Shown: positions 26,393 through 36,117, numbered from the stretch's first letter. The stretch is 64,000 nt of DNA from Sphingomonas lycopersici (GCF_026130605.1 NZ_JANFAU010000001.1:124001-188000); one strand, 5' to 3'. The notes: a model not told the origin generated them from the letters alone. Numbers and translations are program-made.

Positions 26393-27724
26393 ATGCAATT
26401 GACGCGCGCGCTGTGGCTGATCGCGTTGGTGCCGGTGGCGACCCCGGCGCTCGCGCAGGATGCGGACGGTCTCGACATCTCGGGGACGATGCGGATCCGC
26501 TACGAGACGATCACCAATCAACCGCGCGTCGGCTACAACCGTAACGACGAGCTGCTCAATCTGCGCACGACATTGCTCGTCAAATATCAGTCCGGGCCGT
26601 TCACCGTCGCCGGCGAGCTGTGGGACAGCCGGGTCTATGGCGAGGACAAGGGCAGTCCGGTCACCACCGGCGAGGTCAACGCGCTCGAACCGGTGCAGGC
26701 CTATATCGGCGCGCGCGGTGCGATCGGCGCGGTGAAGATCTCCGGGCAGGTCGGCCGGTTCACGCTCAATCTCGGCTCCCGCCGGCTCGTCGGCGCCGAG
26801 GAATATCGCAACACCACCAACGGCTATACCGGCCTGAGGCTCGATCTCGCGACCCCCGGCGGCATCACCGCCACCGGCATCTATGTCCTGCCGCAACAGC
26901 GCCGGCCCGACGCGCCGGCGTCGCTGCGCGACAATGCGGTCGGTTTCGACCATGAGGGGTTCGATCAGGTCCTGTGGGGCGGGACCGTCGCCAAGGCCAA
27001 GGCGATCGGCGCGGTGACGGCCGAAGCGTCATTCTTCCATCTCGGCGAACACGACACCCCCGGGCGCCCGACGCGCGATCGATCGCTCAACACCGTGGGT
27101 GGGCGGCTGTGGCGCGATCCCGCCACCGGCGCTGCGGACGGCGAGGTCGAGGCGTTCCACCAGTCGGGGACGATCAGCGCATCGACCGCCCCTGCCGCGG
27201 CGACGCTCCCGGTGTCGGCCTGGTTCATCCACGCCAGCGGCGGCTATTCCTTCGCCGGCGCGCTCAAGCTGCGGCTGTCGCTGCATTATGACAGGGCGAG
27301 CGGCGACAAGGCGGGCGGCAGCTACGGCCGGTTCGATACATTGTTCGGCATGCGCCGCGCCGAACTCGCCCCGGCCGGGCTGTATAATGCGGTCGGCCGC
27401 GCCAACATCTCGACGCCCGGCGCGCGGTTCGAGATCGCACCGTCGAAGCGCTGGGACGCCTTCCTCACCTATCGCGCGCTGTGGCTGGCGGAACCGACCG
27501 ACAGCTTCTCGACCACCGGGGTGCGCGATGCGAGCGGCCGGTCGGGGTCGTTTGCCGGGCATCAGCTCGATACGCGGCTGCGCTGGTGGGTGCGGCCCGA
27601 CAGGCTGCGCTTCGAATTCGACGGCACCTTGCTGATGAAGGGGCGCTTCCTCAAGGAGGCGCCCAACGCGCCGCCCGGCAAGGTGAGCGCCTATAGCTCG
27701 TTCAATCTGACCGCTTCTTTCTAG
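26393..27724 (+). CDS. Alginate-export family outer-membrane beta-barrel protein
   Basis: This 443-residue protein has a signal peptide ending TPALAQ (residue 22) and many alternating amphipathic strands, ending SSFNLTASF with a terminal Phe. Motifs such as MRIRYET near 33, AYIGARG and VGRFTLNLGSRRLVG belong to the Alginate_exp group (AlgE-like porins). In sphingomonads these are often general anion or substrate channels, so alginate export itself is not implied. GGGGGAA precedes the ATG. The gene ends 12 bases from the convergent prepilin peptidase gene. Confidence 0.8.
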   Translation: MQLTRALWLIALVPVATPALAQDADGLDISGTMRIRYETITNQPRVGYNRNDELLNLRTTLLVKYQSGPFTVAGELWDSRVYGEDKGSPVTTGEVNALEPVQAYIGARGAIGAVKISGQVGRFTLNLGSRRLVGAEEYRNTTNGYTGLRLDLATPGGITATGIYVLPQQRRPDAPASLRDNAVGFDHEGFDQVLWGGTVAKAKAIGAVTAEASFFHLGEHDTPGRPTRDRSLNTVGGRLWRDPATGAADGEVEAFHQSGTISASTAPAAATLPVSAWFIHASGGYSFAGALKLRLSLHYDRASGDKAGGSYGRFDTLFGMRRAELAPAGLYNAVGRANISTPGARFEIAPSKRWDAFLTYRALWLAEPTDSFSTTGVRDASGRSGSFAGHQLDTRLRWWVRPDRLRFEFDGTLLMKGRFLKEAPNAPPGKVSAYSSFNLTASF

Positions 27725-27736
27725 ACCTTGCGCGCG

Positions 27737-28204
27737 CTAAGCCAGCGCCAGCCGCGCGACGAGCGCGCCGATCGCGATCGCGATGCCGTAGGGCAATTTG
27801 TCACCGGGATTGTCGCCGCTGCGGCTGATCGGCTTGCCGGTCGCGCGGCGATAGACGAACCAGACGACGAGCAACGCCAGCCCCGACAGCGCGACCGAGA
27901 TCAGCAGCCGCGGCGCCGCCGCGAGCGGAAACCAGGCCGCGACCGCGGCGTAGAATTTGGCGTCGCCGCCGCCGAACAGCCCGATCCTGAACAGCAGCAT
28001 CCCGGCGACCAGCGCGATCGCGGCATGCGCGGCATGCCAGCCCAGCATCGCCGCCCCGCCGGTCGCGAAGCCGAGCGCGAGCCCGGCGATCGCTGTCGCC
28101 GCGCACAGCCAGTTGGGGATCGTGCGGCGGAACAGATCGCCCCACATCGCCGCCACGCCGGCCGCGATCAGCAGCGCCCCCGAGACGGCGGGCAGCAGCG
28201 TCAT
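27737..28204 (-). CDS. cpaA: Type IV prepilin peptidase of the Tad system
   Basis: This 155-residue membrane protein of the A24 aspartyl peptidase family has its two catalytic aspartates at Asp23 (WGDLFRRTIPNW) and Asp81 (in FGGGDAKFYA, the GxGD motif). It lacks the N-methylation domain, as usual for TadV/CpaA. It trims Flp pilin and pseudopilins at the inner membrane. Its ATG overlaps the stop of the TPR lipoprotein gene in ATGA, and it is the last gene of the minus-strand Tad operon. Confidence 0.9.
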   Translation of the reverse strand: MTLLPAVSGALLIAAGVAAMWGDLFRRTIPNWLCAATAIAGLALGFATGGAAMLGWHAAHAAIALVAGMLLFRIGLFGGGDAKFYAAVAAWFPLAAAPRLLISVALSGLALLVVWFVYRRATGKPISRSGDNPGDKLPYGIAIAIGALVARLALA

Positions 28205-28797
28205 TCGGCCTTGGCCGGACGCACGACCACCGGGCGGGCGACCGCGAGCTGCTTCGCGACGAGCGGCGCGGGATAGCTCGTCGTGCCGGTCACGATGCGC
28301 ACCTCGTAACGCGACACGCGTTGCAGCCCGCCGGCCGGCGGCGCCGCGGCGGCGGTTTCCGGCGCCGGGGCGGTGGCAGGCGCGGCGAGTATCTCGGCAC
28401 GGCGCTGCGCCAGCGCGGGCGCGTTGATCAGTACCGCGAGGTTGGTCTGGTATCGCGATTCGACCGGATCGACCGAGATCGCCTCGCGGAAGAAACGCTC
28501 GGCGAGATCGAACCGCTCAATCCGCGCATAAGCCACCGCCATCCCGTTGAGCGCGGGCGCGAGCGGCTCGCCGGTGGCGAGCGCCTTCTGGAATTTCTCG
28601 ATCGCCTCGCCCGGCCTTCCGCCGTCGAGCGCGGCACGTCCGGCGTCGGTTGAAGGGGTCCCGACGACCTGTTTGTCGGCCAGCATCACCGGTCGCGCGG
28701 ATCGGTGCGCGTGGTGCGCGAACAGATGCGCGCCGGGGAACGACCCGCATCCCGCGAGCGGCAGCGACAGGGCGACGGCACAGGCGATCTTGCGCAT
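28201..28797 (-). CDS. tadD: TPR lipoprotein of the Tad locus (TadD-like)
   Basis: This 198-residue protein has a lipoprotein signal (MRKIACAVALSLPLAGC, Cys17). Tetratricopeptide-type repeats follow at about 50-125 (AGRAALDGGRPGEAIEKFQKAL, cut as GGRPGEAIEKFQKAL; AVAYARIERFDLAERFFREAI). A Pro/Ala-rich part and a basic C terminus complete it. TadD proteins are outer-membrane pilotins or assembly factors for the secretin. It is separated by one base from tadC and overlaps cpaA. Confidence 0.8.
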   Translation of the reverse strand: MRKIACAVALSLPLAGCGSFPGAHLFAHHAHRSARPVMLADKQVVGTPSTDAGRAALDGGRPGEAIEKFQKALATGEPLAPALNGMAVAYARIERFDLAERFFREAISVDPVESRYQTNLAVLINAPALAQRRAEILAAPATAPAPETAAAAPPAGGLQRVSRYEVRIVTGTTSYPAPLVAKQLAVARPVVVRPAKAE

Positions 28798-28798
28798 C

Positions 28799-29773
28799 TC
28801 AACCTCCGTGGTGGAATGCCGGGGTAACGGTTCGCACGACCCGCACCGCGGCGGGCAGCATCAGCACGCCGATCATCACCGGCAGCATGCAGGCGACGAG
28901 CGGCACCGAGATCAGCACGGGGATGCGATGCGCCTTCTCCTCGGCGCGCATCCGGCGTTTCTCGCGCATTTCCGACGCATAGACGCGTAGCGTGGCGGCG
29001 ATGCTCGATCCCAGCTTGTCGGACTGGATGAGCAAGGTGGTGAACGATCCCACCTCCTCCACCCCGGCGGCCTGCGCCATGCTGCGCAGCGCCTTTTCGC
29101 GCGAGGCGCCGGCGCGCAATTGCAGCGTCGCGCCGGTCAGCAACTGCGCGACGAGCGGGTGCGACACGACCAGCTCGCGCCCGACCCGGTCGAGCGCGGC
29201 TTCGAGCCCCAGCCCCGCCTCGACGCACACCAGCATCAGATCGAGGCTGTCCGGGAAACCGTTGGTGATCGCCTGCCGCCGCCGGTCCGCCTTCGCCCGC
29301 ACGACGAGCGCGGGGATATACAGCCCCGCCAGCGCGAGGATCGACCCGACGATATAGAGCCGGCCGAACGAAAGCTGATAGCCGCCCGCGGTGCTGAGCA
29401 GCACGAGCAGCAGCGGCAGCCCGACGACCAGCAGCAGCCGGATCAGATTATAGACCCGCGGCGCCGAGGGCGAATCGAACCCGGCGGCGAGCAGTTTCTC
29501 GCGCAGCTCGCTCGACTTGGTATCGCCGAGGCTGAGCCCGGTGCGCTCGATCCGGTCGACCAGCCGGGTCCAATTGTCGTCGCGGCGCCGCTGGAGCGAT
29601 TCGACCAGCCCCACCCCCGTCCCGCGCTGCGAGATGGTGCGAAGCTGGCCGCGCACCGCGGTGCGCCGCGACACGACGCTCAGCACCGCGAGCGCCCCCC
29701 CGACCACGAGCGCGAAAAGCGCGATCAGCAGCGCGGTGCGGGCAAACGGATTTGTCGATATGATGTCAGCCAT
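28799..29773 (-). CDS. tadC: Tad pilus inner-membrane platform protein
   Basis: This 324-residue protein of the T2SSF family has four hydrophobic segments and a central cytoplasmic domain containing FPDSLDLMLVCVEAGLGLEAAL, cut here as DSLDLMLVCVEAGLGL, the TadC signature. It sits one base after tadB and one base before tadD. TadC pairs with TadB to anchor the CpaF ATPase. Confidence 0.93.
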   Translation of the reverse strand: MADIISTNPFARTALLIALFALVVGGALAVLSVVSRRTAVRGQLRTISQRGTGVGLVESLQRRRDDNWTRLVDRIERTGLSLGDTKSSELREKLLAAGFDSPSAPRVYNLIRLLLVVGLPLLLVLLSTAGGYQLSFGRLYIVGSILALAGLYIPALVVRAKADRRRQAITNGFPDSLDLMLVCVEAGLGLEAALDRVGRELVVSHPLVAQLLTGATLQLRAGASREKALRSMAQAAGVEEVGSFTTLLIQSDKLGSSIAATLRVYASEMREKRRMRAEEKAHRIPVLISVPLVACMLPVMIGVLMLPAAVRVVRTVTPAFHHGG

Positions 29774-29774
29774 A

Positions 29775-30776
29775 TCAAACCTTTATGTCCACCAGCCGGC
29801 GGATCGAGATGAAGCCGATCGTGTAGAGCAGCAGCAATGCGGGAAAGCCGATGACGAAGATCGGATCGCGCGCGACATCGAGGTAGAAGGCGGGGTTGAT
29901 CGCCATCAGCCCGCAAAAGGCGAGCACCGGCAGGCCGGTGAGCAGCCAGCCGGTCATCCGCCCTTCCGAGCTCAACGCGCGGACCATCATGAACATGCTC
30001 GCGCGATCGCGGATGACGCGCGAGAGATTCTCCAGGATTTCCGCAAGATTGCCGCCCGTCTCATTCTGCACCGAGATCGACACGACGAACATCCGCATAT
30101 CGTCCAGCCCCCATCGCTCGGCCATTGCCGACAAGGCGTCCGGCAGGTTGGCGCCATAAGCGATCTCGTCCGACACCAGCCCGAATTCGCTGCCGATCGG
30201 ATCGGGCATCTCCTCCGTGACGAGCTGGATCGCCGCCGCGACCGGATGCCCGGCGCGCAGCGAGCGGGTGAAGACATCGAGCGCGACCGGGAATTGCTGT
30301 TCCATCCGCGCCCGCCGGCGCTCGGCGATCCGCCCGAGCACGATCAGCGGCAGCCCGATCGCAAAGCCCGCCGCGGCGGTAACGATCAGCAACAACACCC
30401 CGATGCCGAAGGAGAATTTCGCGATCCACACCAACGCGGAAATCAGCGCCAGCGCGGCGAGGAAACCAAGCCCGACGATCAGCATCAGCGCGCGCGATTC
30501 GATCGGCACCGCAGACATCATCACCATCCGGGCGAAGCGCGCATAGAGCCGTTCGAGCGGCCCGGCATCGGGGCTGAGCGGGGGCGGGACATTCTTGAGC
30601 AAGGCGAGCGACACCGCCTCGCGGTCCAGCCCGGCGCGCAGCATCTTCAGCCGCTTGTTCACCGCGTCGCGCTCGCGCCGGCGGTTCCAGGTCAGCCCGA
30701 ACACGAGCTGCGACAGCACGAACACCGACCCGAAGATCGCGGCGAGCAGCAAGGCGCGGATGAGCAGCGCGCTCAT
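29775..30776 (-). CDS. tadB: Tad pilus inner-membrane platform protein
   Basis: This 333-residue T2SSF-family protein begins [16 protein letters not shown]. It has membrane segments near both ends and a central domain (FPVALDVFTRSLRAGHPVAAA) typical of TadB. The ATG at 30776 overlaps the cpaF stop in ATGA. A longer frame upstream runs through cpaF and is not real. Confidence 0.93.
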   Translation of the reverse strand: MSALLIRALLLAAIFGSVFVLSQLVFGLTWNRRRERDAVNKRLKMLRAGLDREAVSLALLKNVPPPLSPDAGPLERLYARFARMVMMSAVPIESRALMLIVGLGFLAALALISALVWIAKFSFGIGVLLLIVTAAAGFAIGLPLIVLGRIAERRRARMEQQFPVALDVFTRSLRAGHPVAAAIQLVTEEMPDPIGSEFGLVSDEIAYGANLPDALSAMAERWGLDDMRMFVVSISVQNETGGNLAEILENLSRVIRDRASMFMMVRALSSEGRMTGWLLTGLPVLAFCGLMAINPAFYLDVARDPIFVIGFPALLLLYTIGFISIRRLVDIKV

Positions 30777-32155
30777 GGCTGGCCGACCCGCAACACCGGG
30801 CGGAAGATCTCGGCATCGAGCCGGATCCCGCGCGCCTCCAGCTCGGCCATGAATTTCGGGCGGATCCCGGTCGCCTCGAAATAGCCGAGGACATTGCCCT
30901 GCTCGTCGCGCCCGGTGCTGCGGAAGCGGAAGATCTCCTGCATCGTGATCACCTCCCCCTCCATCCCGGTGAGCTCGGAGAGCGAGACAATCTTGCGCTT
31001 GCCGTCGCTCAGCCGCGCGACCTGGACGACGACGTTGATCGCCGAGGCGATTTGCGCGCGCGCCGAGGAGACCGGCATGTCGATCCCGCTCATCCCGATC
31101 ATCTGCTCGATCCGCGACAAGGCGTCGCGCGGGGTATTGGCGTGGACGGTGGTCATCGAGCCTTCGTGCCCGGTGTTCATCGCCTGGAGCATGTCGAACG
31201 TCTCGCCCGCGCGGCATTCGCCCAGGATGATGCGGTCGGGGCGCATGCGCAGCGCATTCTTGACCAGATCGCGCTGGGTAACCTCGCCCTTGCCCTCGAT
31301 ATTGGGCGGGCGCGTCTCGAGCCGCGCGACATGCTCCTGCTGGAGCTGGAGCTCGGCCGAATCCTCGATCGTCACGATTCGCTCGCGCCCGTCGATATAA
31401 GAGGACAAGGCGTTGAGCAGCGTCGTCTTGCCCGATCCGGTGCCGCCCGAAATGACGATGTTGCGGCTCGCGCCGACGATCGCCTGGAGCAGCGGCGCCA
31501 TCGCCTCGGGCATCGTGCCGAGCTCGATCATCCGCGCCATGCTGATCGGTTTCTTGGAAAATTTGCGGATCGACAGCAACGCGCCGTCGATCGCCAGCGG
31601 CGGGATGATCGCGTTGACGCGCGATCCGTCCGCCAGCCGCGCATCGACGAACGGCGAGGATTCGTCGACCCGCCGCCCGACCGCGCTGACGATCTTCTGG
31701 ATGATGCGCAGCAGATGGCGCTCGTCCTGAAAGCGCGTCGCGGTCTTTTCGAGCAGCCCGAACCGCTCGACGAACACCGAATTGCACCCGTTGACGAGGA
31801 TGTCGGTGATGCTCTCGTCCTTGAGCAGCGGCTCGAGCGGCCCGAGCCCGAGCAATTCGTCGAGCACGTCGTTGGTCAGCGTGGTGCGCTCGACGCGGTT
31901 GAGCGCCTCGCTGTTCGCCGCGAGAATATCCGAGATGATCCCGGTGACCTCGCCGGCGATCTGCTCGCGGGTCATCTTGTCGAGCAGCGACAAGTTGATC
32001 TTGTCGAGCAATTGCTGGTGGATTTTCACCTTAAGCGAGAGGATCCGGCTCGCCGCCTCGGCCGCGAGCGCCTGTTCCGCGCTGTCGCCGGCGCTGCTCG
32101 GCGCGGCAGGATCGACGGGGGCGGTCGCGGGGCGGGAACGCTGGAGCTGCCACAT
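30773..32155 (-). CDS. cpaF: Tad pilus assembly/retraction ATPase
   Basis: This is a 460-residue type II/IV secretion ATPase. The N-terminal domain includes [16 protein letters not shown] near 97-111. The Walker A motif is [14 protein letters not shown] at 235-248, with the Asp box [11 protein letters not shown], then Walker B-type sequence and the His box ([11 protein letters not shown]). It powers pilus polymerisation, and in related Tad systems retraction as well. The ATG at 32155 was chosen because it follows the cpaE stop by two bases. The longer open frame upstream is a shadow of cpaE. Confidence 0.94.
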   Translation of the reverse strand: MWQLQRSRPATAPVDPAAPSSAGDSAEQALAAEAASRILSLKVKIHQQLLDKINLSLLDKMTREQIAGEVTGIISDILAANSEALNRVERTTLTNDVLDELLGLGPLEPLLKDESITDILVNGCNSVFVERFGLLEKTATRFQDERHLLRIIQKIVSAVGRRVDESSPFVDARLADGSRVNAIIPPLAIDGALLSIRKFSKKPISMARMIELGTMPEAMAPLLQAIVGASRNIVISGGTGSGKTTLLNALSSYIDGRERIVTIEDSAELQLQQEHVARLETRPPNIEGKGEVTQRDLVKNALRMRPDRIILGECRAGETFDMLQAMNTGHEGSMTTVHANTPRDALSRIEQMIGMSGIDMPVSSARAQIASAINVVVQVARLSDGKRKIVSLSELTGMEGEVITMQEIFRFRSTGRDEQGNVLGYFEATGIRPKFMAELEARGIRLDAEIFRPVLRVGQP

Positions 32156-32157
32156 GA

Positions 32158-33363
32158 TCAATCTCCCCGCGTCCGCAGCCGCTCGCGCAGCAGCGCGCCG
32201 ATCTGCGCGATGTCCCGGCAGAATCTGCTCTTGTCGCGCAAGTCGCTGACCAATTGCCCCTGGTCCTGCGCCGCGCTGACCAACGGCGCGTCGAGCGAGA
32301 CGCTGCCGAGGATCGAATGGCCGAGCGTATCGGATACATCCTTGAGGTCGATCGTCTTGAACAGCCGCTTCTCGACCCGGTTGACGACGATCTCGATCGC
32401 CTGCCGCTCGACCCCGACCGAGCGGAACAGATCGAGCCGCCGCCGCGCCTGCCGCAGGCTCGCGACCGACAGATCGACGACGAGCAGGATCGTATCGGAG
32501 GCGAGCGCGGCGGACAGCGCCCAGCTCGTCCAGTCGGGCGGGAAATCGAGCACGACATGGCCGAATTCCTGCCGCAGCAGCTGGATCATCCGCAGCAGCT
32601 GCGCCGAATCGACCGATTCGAGCGGCATGATCTCCGCCGGTGCGCTGACCACCGAAATCCCGCCGCTGGCGCGGGTGATCACCGATCGGATCAGTTCCTC
32701 GTCGAGCCGGTCCTCCGCGCGGAGCAGATCGGCGAGATCGCCGCGCGCCGCGCTGACCCCGAGGAAATCGGTGACGCTGCCATATTGCAGATCGAGATCG
32801 GCGATGGCGGTGCCGCGCCCGCTGGGATCGTGCGCCGCGAGATCGGCGGCGAGCTGCGTCGCCACCGTCGTCGCGCCGCACCCGCCGATCGAGCGCGCGA
32901 CCGAGATCAGCGGCGCGAGGCGCTGCTTCTGCCCCGGCGCGCTCTGTCGCCGCGCCGCGGTATCGAGCACGACCTGCAGCATCTCCTGCACGTCGAACGG
33001 CAGCGAGACGACGTCGCTGACCCCTTCGCGCACCAGCGCGCGGACCAGCGAAACGCTGGCGCCGTCGATCGCAGCGACCAGCGGCAGATCGGGCGATCGC
33101 GCGCGGATCTCGCCGACGCGCCGCATCGATGCGGCATTGTCGGGATCGACCTCGATCACCAGCAAGGCCGCGTCGCCGAGCAACGCCTCGGGCACCGGCG
33201 CGTCGCAGGCGAGCGGCGCGAGCCGCAGGTCGGCGAGCGGGGTCGCCGCCGCTGCCGCCGCCAGCGGCGCAATGTGCGCCGGCGTGGCGATCACCGTCAC
33301 CCGGCAATCGCTGCGCACCGCGGAGTCCGCGAACCTGGTGGTGGGAAGCTGGAGATTGCCCAT
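32158..33363 (-). CDS. cpaE: CpaE/TadZ-like pilus localisation ATPase
   Basis: This protein of about 401 residues has an N-terminal receiver-like domain (about 22-140) and a ParA/MinD-type domain from about 150. The deviant Walker A reads SIGGCGATT at 158-166 and lacks the usual lysine, as in many CpaE proteins. CpaE/TadZ places the pilus machine at the cell pole. The ATG at 33363 is preferred to a GTG at 33381. It lies directly upstream of cpaF. Confidence 0.88.
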   Translation of the reverse strand: MGNLQLPTTRFADSAVRSDCRVTVIATPAHIAPLAAAAAATPLADLRLAPLACDAPVPEALLGDAALLVIEVDPDNAASMRRVGEIRARSPDLPLVAAIDGASVSLVRALVREGVSDVVSLPFDVQEMLQVVLDTAARRQSAPGQKQRLAPLISVARSIGGCGATTVATQLAADLAAHDPSGRGTAIADLDLQYGSVTDFLGVSAARGDLADLLRAEDRLDEELIRSVITRASGGISVVSAPAEIMPLESVDSAQLLRMIQLLRQEFGHVVLDFPPDWTSWALSAALASDTILLVVDLSVASLRQARRRLDLFRSVGVERQAIEIVVNRVEKRLFKTIDLKDVSDTLGHSILGSVSLDAPLVSAAQDQGQLVSDLRDKSRFCRDIAQIGALLRERLRTRGD

Positions 33364-33391
33364 GATGCTTCGTCCCGACACGTCGCTGCGA

Positions 33392-33697
33392 TCATTGATT
33401 GGGGGTGGTGGCGCTCGTGCCCGACGACGACCCCGCCACGCTCGAGGTCGTCAGCCGCTCGGGCTTTTTCACCTTGTCGGTGCGGTAGCGGGTGATCGCC
33501 TGCGCGGCGTGGTCGCCGCTGGCCGGCGCGAGCGCGGTGTCGTAGACCGGATGCGGATCGATGACCTGCGCCGCGATCGCCTGCTTGTTCGCCTCGCCGA
33601 ACGTGTCGGCCCAGCCGAGCACCGGATCGCCCTGGCCGTCGGTGGCGCAGCCCGCGAGCAGCGCCGCCGCCGCGCCGAGCATCAGCCCATTGCGCAT
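33392..33697 (-). CDS. Small Tad-locus lipoprotein in the CpaD position
   Basis: This 101-residue protein has a lipoprotein signal (MRNGLMLGAAAALLAGC, Cys17). A short domain includes DPHPVYDTALAPASGDHAAQ and RYRTDKVKKPERL, and the tail is Ser/Thr-rich. It occupies the place where other Tad operons encode CpaD but is under half the usual CpaD length and shares no clear CpaD motif, so I do not assign that name. The ATG at 33697 leaves four bases from the cpaC stop. An ATG 15 bases earlier would overlap cpaC and spoil the signal. Confidence 0.7.
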   Translation of the reverse strand: MRNGLMLGAAAALLAGCATDGQGDPVLGWADTFGEANKQAIAAQVIDPHPVYDTALAPASGDHAAQAITRYRTDKVKKPERLTTSSVAGSSSGTSATTPNQ

Positions 33698-33701
33698 CGT
33701 C

Positions 33702-35222
33702 TCAATAGACATAGCGATCGTCCTTCACAGGCGCCTTCTTGGCCGCGCCCGGTGCGGGCGCCGGCGTGGCGGGTTGCGGGTGATAGGCCTGGCCGAGCAG
33801 GATCGTCTCCGCCTGGCTCGGGTCCTTGATCTCGTCGGTCGGCAGCCGCATCGCGACGCCCGGCTTGACCGGCGCGACGAGGTGCGGGGTGACGATGATC
33901 AGCAGCTCGGTCTGATCCTTCTGGAAATTGGTCGAGCGGAACAGCGCACCGATGATCGGGATCGATCCCAGCAACGGGATCTGGTTGATCGTCGTCTTGA
34001 AATCCTTCTGCAGCAGCCCGGCGATCGCGAAGCTTTCGCCGTCGCGCAGCTCCAGCGTGGTGCTGGCGCGCCGCGTGCGCAGCCCGGGAATGCTGATGCT
34101 GCCGATCGTCAGCGACGCGCTGGGATCGATCTGGCTCACCTCGGGCTGGACGATCATGCTGATCGTCTTGTCGCCGAGCACCGTGGGGGTGAAGGCGAGG
34201 CTGACGCCGAACGGCTTGAACTCCACCGTGATCGGCGGGGCGCCCCCACCCCCCGCCCCGCCGCTCTGCACCACCGGCACCGGGAATTCGCCGCCGGCGA
34301 GGAACGATGCCTTCTCGCCCGAAAGCGCGATCAGCGTCGGCTGCGCCAGCGTCTTGGCCAGCCCGCGCGTCTCCAGCGCGTTGAGCGTCGCGTCGATCGA
34401 CAGCCCGCCGATGTTGAACATCTTCTGGAAGATGCCGAACGTCCCGGTGATCGACGCGAGCTGCAACACCGATGCCCCCGGCACCGACGTCGTCGACGTC
34501 CCGCCGCCGGGCAAGGGCGTGGTGACGGTGACCGGCTGGCCGGGGACGAGCTGCGCACCCTGCCCGGTCGCCGCGCGGAACGAGCCGCCGCGCGAATTGG
34601 CGAAGGCGCTGACGCCCAGATCCTTGCCCGCGTTGCGATCGACCTCGGCGAAGCGCACCTCGACCATCACCTGCTGGCTCGACCCGACCGAGATCAGGTT
34701 GATCACCTTGTCGCCGGCATAGGCCTTGGCGAGCTGCGCGGCGCGATCGGCCGCGGCGGGGCTGCCCACCATCCCGGTGAGGACGATCGAATCGTTCGAG
34801 ATCGCCGCCTCGATCGGCTCGCCGGGGAGCAATTTGCGGATCTGATCAGTCAACGCGATGACATCGGGGCCGACCGCGATGTCGATCACCGAGATCACCC
34901 GCCCCGCCGCATCGTATAGCGTCAGGCTGGTCGTGCCCATATTCTTGCCGAGCACATAGATCGAGCGATTGGTGATCGGCACGATATCGGCGATCATCTT
35001 GTCGGGCTTGTCGTCGCCGCCGATCAATGCCTTGGCGATCGGGCGATCGGCGGTGACAACCTGGCTCTTGTTGAGCGGGACTTCGAGCGTCCCGCCGCGC
35101 AGTCCCGCCTCACCCTGCGCCAGCGCAGGAGCCGGGGTCGCCAGCGGAAGCCCGGCGGCGAGCGCTGCGGAAAGCGCCAGCAGCGGGCGGCGCGCCACAC
35201 GCGCCTTGCGGTCAATTGCCAT
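33702..35222 (-). CDS. cpaC: Tad pilus outer-membrane secretin
   Basis: This protein of about 506 residues has a signal peptide (cut near PALAQ, residue 36). The pilus/flagellar N-terminal domain includes LEVPLNKSQVVTADRPI, a BON-type domain occupies about 110-180, and the secretin core contains EVRFAEVDRNAGKDLGVS. The C-terminal secretin signature includes LRDGESFAIAGLLQ and TELLIIVTPHLV. The C-terminal 60 residues are Pro-rich. The ATG at 35222 overlaps the cpaB end by 11 bases. An ATG 12 bases earlier is also possible. Confidence 0.93.
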   Translation of the reverse strand: MAIDRKARVARRPLLALSAALAAGLPLATPAPALAQGEAGLRGGTLEVPLNKSQVVTADRPIAKALIGGDDKPDKMIADIVPITNRSIYVLGKNMGTTSLTLYDAAGRVISVIDIAVGPDVIALTDQIRKLLPGEPIEAAISNDSIVLTGMVGSPAAADRAAQLAKAYAGDKVINLISVGSSQQVMVEVRFAEVDRNAGKDLGVSAFANSRGGSFRAATGQGAQLVPGQPVTVTTPLPGGGTSTTSVPGASVLQLASITGTFGIFQKMFNIGGLSIDATLNALETRGLAKTLAQPTLIALSGEKASFLAGGEFPVPVVQSGGAGGGGAPPITVEFKPFGVSLAFTPTVLGDKTISMIVQPEVSQIDPSASLTIGSISIPGLRTRRASTTLELRDGESFAIAGLLQKDFKTTINQIPLLGSIPIIGALFRSTNFQKDQTELLIIVTPHLVAPVKPGVAMRLPTDEIKDPSQAETILLGQAYHPQPATPAPAPGAAKKAPVKDDRYVY

Positions 35223-36117
35223 GTTGCACCCCATATTCGCTGACCGTCGTGCCGCGGATCACGGTCATCGCCGGACCCGGCCGAAGCACGGCCGATGGAT
35301 GGGACAGGCCGGCCGTCAGGCGCGGCAGCGGCAGCCGGGGCAGCGAGGGCGCGGGATTGGCGCTGCGCTTTACCGGGATGACGTAATTGGTCGCGCTCAA
35401 TTGGCGCGGCAGGACGGTGGCGCGCGTTCCCGCGACCTGATCGGCGACGTTGCGCAGCGCCAGGCTGATCACGCCGAGTTGCCCGGCCAGCGCCAGCTTC
35501 TGCGCGCTGATCGTATCGACCTCGAGCGTCGCGGTCTTGCTGATCACCGGCTTGGTGGCGTTCTCGTCCGACACCTGATCGACGCCCAGCACCGGCACAT
35601 TCTCCAGCACGACATCGGTCATTTTGTCATTGGCCGTCGCCCCCTCGCCCGGGATCGGGCGGGTCAGCAGCACGTCGACCACGTCGCCGGGCCGGACGAA
35701 ACCGCCCACGCCGTTCACGTCGTTGATCGACACCGCATAAGCGAGCTTGCCCGCGGGGAGGTTGGCGGCGATCGTCGCGCGGCCATTGGCCCCGGACACC
35801 TTCGACGCGAGCACCGGTTCGCCAATCACGATCGGGCGCAACGCGACCCGCCCGTTCTTGGTCGCCTCGGCGATCGACATGAAGGCGCCCGCCGGAACCG
35901 ACTTGGCCGGATAAGCGGCGAGCCGCAAATTGCTGGCGGTCAACGGCGTCGCGAAGGACATATCCTGTGCGGCGACGACAATATTGGTGAGTTGCTGATC
36001 TTTCGCAGCCTGTTCGGATCGCGTCGCGACCCCGGAAAAATAGGCATTGGCGATAATCACCGCGGCAATGCCGACCACCACCGCAATGGCGATCACGATG
36101 AGATTGCGTCCTTGCAT
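35212..36117 (-). CDS. cpaB: Flp pilus assembly protein (SAF/RcpC family)
   Basis: This 301-residue protein has an N-terminal membrane anchor (MQGRNLIVIAIAVVVGIAAV) and a SAF domain with VVAAQDMSFATPLTASNL and VRPGDVVDVLLTRP. It is a periplasmic partner of the secretin. A seven-G run plus ACT precedes the ATG at 36117, a very strong ribosome-binding site. An ATG at 36129 lies upstream. It is the first assembly gene after the pilin. Confidence 0.92.
   Translation of the reverse strand: MQGRNLIVIAIAVVVGIAAVIIANAYFSGVATRSEQAAKDQQLTNIVVAAQDMSFATPLTASNLRLAAYPAKSVPAGAFMSIAEATKNGRVALRPIVIGEPVLASKVSGANGRATIAANLPAGKLAYAVSINDVNGVGGFVRPGDVVDVLLTRPIPGEGATANDKMTDVVLENVPVLGVDQVSDENATKPVISKTATLEVDTISAQKLALAGQLGVISLALRNVADQVAGTRATVLPRQLSATNYVIPVKRSANPAPSLPRLPLPRLTAGLSHPSAVLRPGPAMTVIRGTTVSEYGVQHGN

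Noticed and set aside
29775-31787. Frame that would fuse tadB to upstream sequence as a 670-residue protein
   Set aside because: The first half is the wrong frame of cpaF. TadB begins at the ATG at 30776, which overlaps the cpaF stop.
31052-33829. Long plus-strand frame opposite cpaE and cpaF
   Set aside because: No domain, and it runs against well-defined Tad genes.
34240-34260. Run of C and G in cpaC as a possible phase-variable tract
   Set aside because: The tract encodes a Gly-rich loop, is interrupted, and the frame is intact on both sides. Nothing supports phase variation.
33702-36117. Possible frameshift at the cpaB/cpaC junction
   Set aside because: The 11-base overlap is ordinary translational coupling. 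Both proteins are full length with normal ends.
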